Assembly (NCBI GenBank): GCA_965197405.1
Contig: OZ240206.1
Coordinates: 2,046,001-2,110,000 of the forward strand
Direction: 5' to 3'
DNA from: G965197405 sp965197405
Lineage (GTDB): Bacteria; Chloroflexota; Dehalococcoidia; Lucifugimonadales; JAGWBF01
DNA: 64,000 nucleotides
Within the stretch, counting starts at the first letter, position 1. Every line of letters begins with the position of its first letter. Below, in pieces: positions 60,073-64,000 of the stretch. The notes under the pieces were generated by a model that worked only from the letters and a program-made list of their open reading frames with translations, was not told the DNA's origin and made no database searches. The translations under genes were made by a program, and so were the position numbers.

Positions 60073-60984
60073 ATGAGACGCAGACCCCAGTCCAGGAGAC
60101 GGAGCATAAGTGACTCCGATGCGTCGTTGCTTGAAAACTTGTCGGAGGGTGAACTCAAAAAGAAGCTACGGATAGACGCTCTGGTTTATCCGATAACGGT
60201 CCTCGCCCTCGTCCTGTCCATTCTGTTCCTCATCTTTCTCATCATTTCCCCCGGAATAGTGTTCATCGTCCTGCTCATTATCGCTGCAATAGCCGCCGCA
60301 GGCTCCTTCTTCTGGCGCTACTCCATTCGTTACAATGAGGAGTACGCAAAGAGGGTGGCAGAGGTGATGGAGCGCCATGACCGCGAGACCACCGCGAGGG
60401 AGCAGGGAGAGATGGAGCGATTGCGGGACGACCTCCAGACCGGGTTCTCCAGCGTCAACTCCGTTGCAGGGCTGAAGGCCCTCCAGGAGTTGGTCTATGA
60501 GTACGAGCAGTTGCAGCCCGTTATCAGGCGCAGGGCAGAGACCGACCCTCTCTCCGTCGCCCGCGTCCCGGGCCTGGCGGAAGAGACCTACCGCCAGGGG
60601 TTGGGCGTCCTGGGCGGTTCCCTTGAGCTGATGCGAGCGATTCACTCTCCCTACACCCGGAAGCTGGAGGCGGAGTTGGCCGACCTTGAAAAAGAGGTCG
60701 AGTCCTTGAGGGGAGATGAGGCCCAGGCGGAGCGGCTCAGGGTGAGGGAAGAGACCGTCGCCTCTCATAAAGAACGCCTGGCCTTGATCAAAGATCAACA
60801 GCTGCGTGTAGACGACTTGCTGAGACAGTCCGACGGCTGCGAGGCATCGCTACAGAAGACCCGGATTGAGCTTGCAGCCCTCAGGGCGGATAGCTCCGAC
60901 GTGGCTGCTGTAACCGCAACCCTTGAAAGCGCTATCAACCACGCCAAGGAGGTCCAGCAAGAGCTTAAAAGCCTCGGCTACTGA
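60073..60984 (+). CDS. Membrane-anchored coiled-coil protein next to TelA
   Basis: 303 residues from ATG after GGAGAGGGAG. A basic N-terminus (MRRRPQSRRRSISDSD), two adjacent TM helices (~36-80, LALVLSILFLIFLIISPGIV and VLLIIAAIAAAGSFFW), then a long cytoplasmic coiled coil (ELADLEKEVESLRGDEAQ, HKERLALIKDQQLRVDDLL). The layout is similar to PspA/TelA-associated helper proteins. It probably acts with the TelA protein 69 nt downstream at the inner membrane. Confidence 0.75.
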   Translation: MRRRPQSRRRSISDSDASLLENLSEGELKKKLRIDALVYPITVLALVLSILFLIFLIISPGIVFIVLLIIAAIAAAGSFFWRYSIRYNEEYAKRVAEVMERHDRETTAREQGEMERLRDDLQTGFSSVNSVAGLKALQELVYEYEQLQPVIRRRAETDPLSVARVPGLAEETYRQGLGVLGGSLELMRAIHSPYTRKLEAELADLEKEVESLRGDEAQAERLRVREETVASHKERLALIKDQQLRVDDLLRQSDGCEASLQKTRIELAALRADSSDVAAVTATLESAINHAKEVQQELKSLGY

Positions 60985-61053
60985 GACCTGCTTTAGACCC
61001 GGCGCGCTACCGGTGCGCAGGTAGCTATACCATACATGAAGGAGGCATCCGGC

Positions 61054-62310
61054 ATGGTTACGGAAGAGCGACCAGAGCGACTGGAGGAGACCACGACGAT
61101 AGGCCCCGGCGAGTCCCCCGTTGGGTTGGACGGGTCCGGTGAGTTTGAGGAGATGGCCTCAACCGGCTCCCAGCAGATAGCCCCCGTGGAGACCAGGGCG
61201 CTTGCCGTCCCCAAGGGGGTGAGCGATCTGGAAGACAAGGATCTCAAGAATAGGGCTACGATCCTAGCCAAGCAGCTTGAGGACGCGAGCGGCAGCAAGG
61301 AACTGGAGATGATAGACAGCATTTCCAGCCTCGGCGTCCAGGCCCAGAGAAATGCCGGGACTCAGCTGGAGCTTCTCAGGACTCGCGTTGGCGAGATGCT
61401 TGCCCAGGAAGGCCCAAGCAATGAAATATCCAAGGACCTGATTGAGCTGCGCGCTGCCCTCAACCAGATTAACCCCCACGAGCTATCGGAGGCGGGCTTC
61501 ATGAGCCGTCTCATCAGAAAGCTCCCCCTAGTCGGGAATCCCGCCCTGAAGGCCCTGGAAAGGGTCGCCGTCAGGTACGAGCCTGTTTCCAAGCAGGTCG
61601 GGATAATCGAAGGGCAGCTCCGGGAAGGGCGGGCGATGCTGGCACGGGATAACGTGGAGCTCAGGAAGCTGTACGAGCAGGTCGAGGCGCAGCAGCTTCC
61701 CGTGCAGAAGAATGCCTACCTGGGCGAGCTTATGATGCAGCAGCTGGACGATGTGATTGCACGCACCGACGACCCCCTCAGAACCGAGAGGGTCCGCAAC
61801 GCCTTGCATGACGTGTCCATGCGGGTCCAGGACCTGCGCACCATGGAAGAGGTCCATATCCAGTTCTTCGTAAGCATCGAGATGACCCGCCAGAACAATA
61901 CCCGGCTGGGGCAGTCTGTCGAGCGAACCCTGGCCTTGGGCACCAACGTGGTGATGGTGGGCCTAGCAATCCAGTCGGCCCTCACTCGCCAGAGGAGGGT
62001 CCTGGAAGCCACGGAGCGGACCCGGGAGTTCCTTGGCAACCTCATAGTCGCCAATGCTGCGTCCATCAAGCAGCACACCACGGATATAGGGAACGTATAC
62101 AACAACCCGGTGATAGCCATTGACAAGATTACCCAGGCCCACAACGACCTGATAGAGGCTATGGACACCGCGGACAGGCTGAAGCAGGAGGGCATAGACT
62201 CCGCCCGTCAGAACATCGCAAAGCTCAAAGATCTGTCCAGTGACCTCCAGCGGAGGTCTCAGGGGCTAATAGAGCAACGGGAAGCCGAGCCGCGCTCCAT
62301 TGAAGCATAA
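61054..62310 (+). CDS. TelA/KlaA-family toxic-anion resistance protein
   Basis: 418 residues from ATG after AAGGAGG (an earlier ATG at 61036 lies before that site). A helical protein of the TelA family: VSDLEDKDLKNRATILAKQL, SLGVQAQRNAGTQLELLR, ELSEAGFMSRLIRKLPLVGNP and ARTDDPLRTERVRNALHD, with ATERTREFLGNLIVANAAS late. TelA proteins confer resistance to tellurite and other stresses and occur with TerD, DUF350 and PspA genes. It is transcribed away from the SecA/ligase operon, probably from the same divergent promoter region. Confidence 0.9.
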   Translation: MVTEERPERLEETTTIGPGESPVGLDGSGEFEEMASTGSQQIAPVETRALAVPKGVSDLEDKDLKNRATILAKQLEDASGSKELEMIDSISSLGVQAQRNAGTQLELLRTRVGEMLAQEGPSNEISKDLIELRAALNQINPHELSEAGFMSRLIRKLPLVGNPALKALERVAVRYEPVSKQVGIIEGQLREGRAMLARDNVELRKLYEQVEAQQLPVQKNAYLGELMMQQLDDVIARTDDPLRTERVRNALHDVSMRVQDLRTMEEVHIQFFVSIEMTRQNNTRLGQSVERTLALGTNVVMVGLAIQSALTRQRRVLEATERTREFLGNLIVANAASIKQHTTDIGNVYNNPVIAIDKITQAHNDLIEAMDTADRLKQEGIDSARQNIAKLKDLSSDLQRRSQGLIEQREAEPRSIEA

Positions 62311-62589
62311 CCCGGGCGGGCACAAAGATTAACGAGCATGACGATGGCCTCCCCACCGTGACTCCCGCGAAAGGAGACCTCTGCGCAACTGTCACTCCCA
62401 CGAAAGTGGGAGTCCAGGGACCGGGGACTGTGGATACCCGTTTTCACGGGTATGACAAGGGGTATTTTCATGTTAATGCCATCAGAGAGAGTCCAGGCCA
62501 TTTTCATGGTAATCGCTCATGGCCTGGCAAGGCCACATCAAGGGGGATGAAAACCCCATATCCATAGCATGACGATGGGAGGTAAACCA
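62311..62589. repeat. Spacer with dispersed repeat family 3
   Basis: GTGACTCCCGCGAAAGGAGA and CACTCCCACGAAAGTGGGAG (62390-62413) are hairpin units, followed by ACCCGTTTTCACGGGTAT (62437-62455). No gene. The F420 enzyme's GGGAGGT site is at the end. Confidence 0.6.
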
Positions 62590-63549
62590 ATGGGCCAGAG
62601 TAGAATCGGCGTAGCGGTGACCGGTCCCGACAGCGCGGCTGTCGTGGCGGGCATACAGAGGGCAGAGGAGGTGAACGTACCGGCCGCGTGGCTGGTCACC
62701 GGCGGGGCCGGCCTGGACGGCCTCACCATTTTCGCGGCGGCGGCCGTCCGGACTGAGCGGATTATGCTTGGGACGGCCATCACCCCCACCTTCCCACGCC
62801 ACCCCGTGGTGGCGGTGCAGCAGGTCCAGGTACTTGCCCAGCTAGCACCTGGACGCTTCCGCCTGGGCATTGGTCCCAGCGGCAAGTCCCTCATGGAGGA
62901 TATGTTCGGGTCGCACTACAGGTCGCCTCTCGGCCACCTGCGGGAGTACCTACGCATCACCAGGGCGTTGCTGCAAGAGGGGGCCGTGGACTTCGATGGC
63001 CGCTACTACAAGGCCCATGCCCAGATACCTGTGCCGATGGACGTGCCGGTGATGGCCTCGGCCCTCGGCCCCAAAGCCTACGAGCTATGCGGGGCGGAGG
63101 CCGACGGCGCCATTAGCTGGGTATGCCCTGGGCTGTACCTGCGAGATATAGCCGTACCGGCCATGAAAGCGGGGGCGGACCGGGCGGGCCGTCCGGTGCC
63201 GCCCTTGGTGGCCCACGCGCCCGTGTGCGTCCACGAGAACGCCGACGAGGTGCGGGCTGCAATTCGCCAGCAGTTCGGGTTCTTCGCCCAGGTGCCCCAC
63301 TACCAGGCCATGTTCACCGCCGCCGGGTTCCCCGAGACCTCCCAGGGGGCCTGGAGCGACGGCATGATAGACGGTGTCGCCCTTTGGGGCAACGAGTCCC
63401 AGGTGGAGGAGAAGCTGAAGCAGTTGCTCTCCTACGGGGCCACGGAGATAATAGCTTCGCCCGTGCCTGTGGGAGACGACCAGGACGCTTCCCTCGACCG
63501 CACGTTGAGCGTGTTGGGCCGCGTCGCCTCCGAGGTCGCGGCGGGCTGA
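62590..63549 (+). CDS. Luciferase-like (LLM-class) F420-dependent oxidoreductase
   Basis: 319 residues from ATG after GGGAGGT. A (beta/alpha)8 fold of the bacterial-luciferase type: IGVAVTGPDSAAVV, TERIMLGTAITPTFPRHPVV, GRFRLGIGPSG, REYLRITRALLQEGAVDF, VPVMASALGPKAYEL and a C-terminal SYGATEIIASPVP. Chloroflexota have many of these, usually using F420H2 rather than FMN. The substrate is unknown. It is flanked by repeats on both sides and has no operon partner in view. Confidence 0.9.
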   Translation: MGQSRIGVAVTGPDSAAVVAGIQRAEEVNVPAAWLVTGGAGLDGLTIFAAAAVRTERIMLGTAITPTFPRHPVVAVQQVQVLAQLAPGRFRLGIGPSGKSLMEDMFGSHYRSPLGHLREYLRITRALLQEGAVDFDGRYYKAHAQIPVPMDVPVMASALGPKAYELCGAEADGAISWVCPGLYLRDIAVPAMKAGADRAGRPVPPLVAHAPVCVHENADEVRAAIRQQFGFFAQVPHYQAMFTAAGFPETSQGAWSDGMIDGVALWGNESQVEEKLKQLLSYGATEIIASPVPVGDDQDASLDRTLSVLGRVASEVAAG

Positions 63550-63569
63550 AGCCCTACGGGGCAGAGGCA

Positions 63570-63717
63570 CAGGGTCTTTCAATTCTCGACGCCAGGTGAA
63601 TACAGGTCCCCGCCGCGTGTCATTCCGAGCGCAGCGAGGAATCTGAAATACTTGCATAGCAGCATGTCTAAGAAGGCAAGGACTTTAGACCCCTCGCTCC
63701 GCTCGGGGTGACAACTG
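63570..63717. repeat. Dispersed palindromic repeat family 1
   Basis: Same order as at 32106: AGGGTCTTTCAATTCTCGAC, GTGTCATTCCGAGCGCAGCG, CCTCGCTCCGCTCGGGGTGA. No 24-nt insertion. Confidence 0.8.
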
Positions 63718-63734
63718 AACAAGTCCCGCGCCCT

Positions 63735-63862
63735 TAACCGTCTCTCCCACGAAAGTGGGAGTCCGTGCCCCATCTTCCTCGACGGGAGAGGGTTGGAGTG
63801 AGGGTGAAAGTGCCTTCTCCCACCAGGGGAGAAGGCACTTTGGAAACACCCTCTTGGAGCCT
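63735..63862. repeat. Dispersed repeats of families 3 and 2
   Basis: CTCCCACGAAAGTGGGAG (63739-63756) is family 3. From ~63770, CTCGACGGGAGAGG, GAGTGAGGGTGA and CCTTCTCCCACCAGGGGAGA match the family 2 repeat at 27155. Confidence 0.65.
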
Positions 63863-63871
63863 AGCAACCCG

Positions 63872-64000
63872 TTAGTCGCTCGACTTCGCCCGCTCCTGGT
63901 CTATGAGCACACGGCGCAGTATCTTGCCCGACGCGTTCTTGGGTATGGCGTCCAGGAACTCCACCTCGCGGACCTGCTTGAAGGTGGCAACCTTGCCCGC
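63872..64000 (-). CDS. Acyl-CoA synthetase (AMP-forming), C-terminal end, cut by window edge
   Basis: The last 42 codons read TFKQVREVEFLDAIPKNASG, then KILRRVLIDQERAKSSD and a TAA. PKNASGKILRRVL is the closing motif of AMP-dependent acyl-CoA synthetases and contains the catalytic lysine that completes the adenylation active site. The rest lies beyond base 64000. The substrate cannot be judged from this part. Confidence 0.88.
   Translation of the reverse strand, partial: AGKVATFKQVREVEFLDAIPKNASGKILRRVLIDQERAKSSD

Noticed and set aside
1..64000. tRNA or rRNA genes, integrated at the recombinase or elsewhere
   Set aside because: No TpsiC-like box with matching acceptor stem or rRNA signature was found by eye; a covariance search could still reveal one.

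Overview
The window looks like a chromosomal stretch of a Chloroflexota bacterium, probably class Dehalococcoidia. The pointers are F420-type oxidoreductases (26.7 and 62.6 kb), a metabolically sparse housekeeping set (ligA-pth, M42 and M19 peptidases), very many small intergenic palindromic repeats and a crowd of insertion sequences. This placement is inference; no rRNA or tRNA gene was seen. Base composition is mostly GC-rich, with clearly AT-richer patches at about 3.8-4.7, 14.6-16.1 and 29.8-30.7 kb that look acquired.

Layout. 0-6.5 kb: the right part of an integrated element, with a replication-relaxation-like protein, three small HTH proteins, a YhcG/DUF1016 nuclease, small unknown genes, a candidate structured RNA and a large serine recombinase. 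The recombinase ends exactly where the C-terminal fragment of a SNF2 helicase begins (6.5-7.2 kb), so the element probably sits inside that gene. 7.8-14.4 kb: two LRR lipoprotein genes in a 1.5-kb inverted repeat flank a two-component system. An IS5-type element split the small ORF just ahead of the regulator, and the regulator carries an amber codon 17 codons before its ancestral end. 14.4-20.1 kb: an IS graveyard (IS3 tail, second IS5 copy, truncated IS701, IS630) around an AT-rich two-gene module. 20.2-31 kb: an NCS2 permease with a C-terminal RsbW-like domain, IS21 relic, alpha/beta hydrolase, HicAB, hypothetical proteins, F420/FMN oxidoreductase, amidohydrolase, ankyrin protein and HEPN-like protein. 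31-44 kb: M42 peptidase, broken ISAs1, an OLD/PARIS-like ATPase-TOPRIM protein, ligA-pth, a selB relic, a secreted zinc protease, a thioredoxin-fold protein preceded by a probable selenocysteine glutaredoxin, and a dipeptidase.

44.3-62.3 kb is the most unusual part. A carboxynorspermidine-decarboxylase-like gene overlaps a DUF3326 gene. DUF4178 and DUF350 genes follow. An eight-gene, tightly packed minus-strand operon comes next: transglutaminase-like protein, truncated PaaK-like protein, K+ channel with RCK domain, PaaK/LuxE-like ligase, GNAT, divergent SecA, lipoprotein and an unknown protein. Diverging from it are a membrane coiled-coil protein and a TelA-family protein. I infer a membrane-stress system that may make and attach an amine-containing group to a surface or exported target. 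No experiment is known to me for this combination.

A second theme is small mobile DNA. A 24-nt hairpin element is present as three insertions: two in frame inside unrelated transposase genes and one inside a dispersed palindromic repeat whose empty version lies 1.4 kb away. Larger dispersed palindromic repeats occur at 27.2, 32.1, 33.6, 46.9, 54.3, 62.4 and 63.6 kb.
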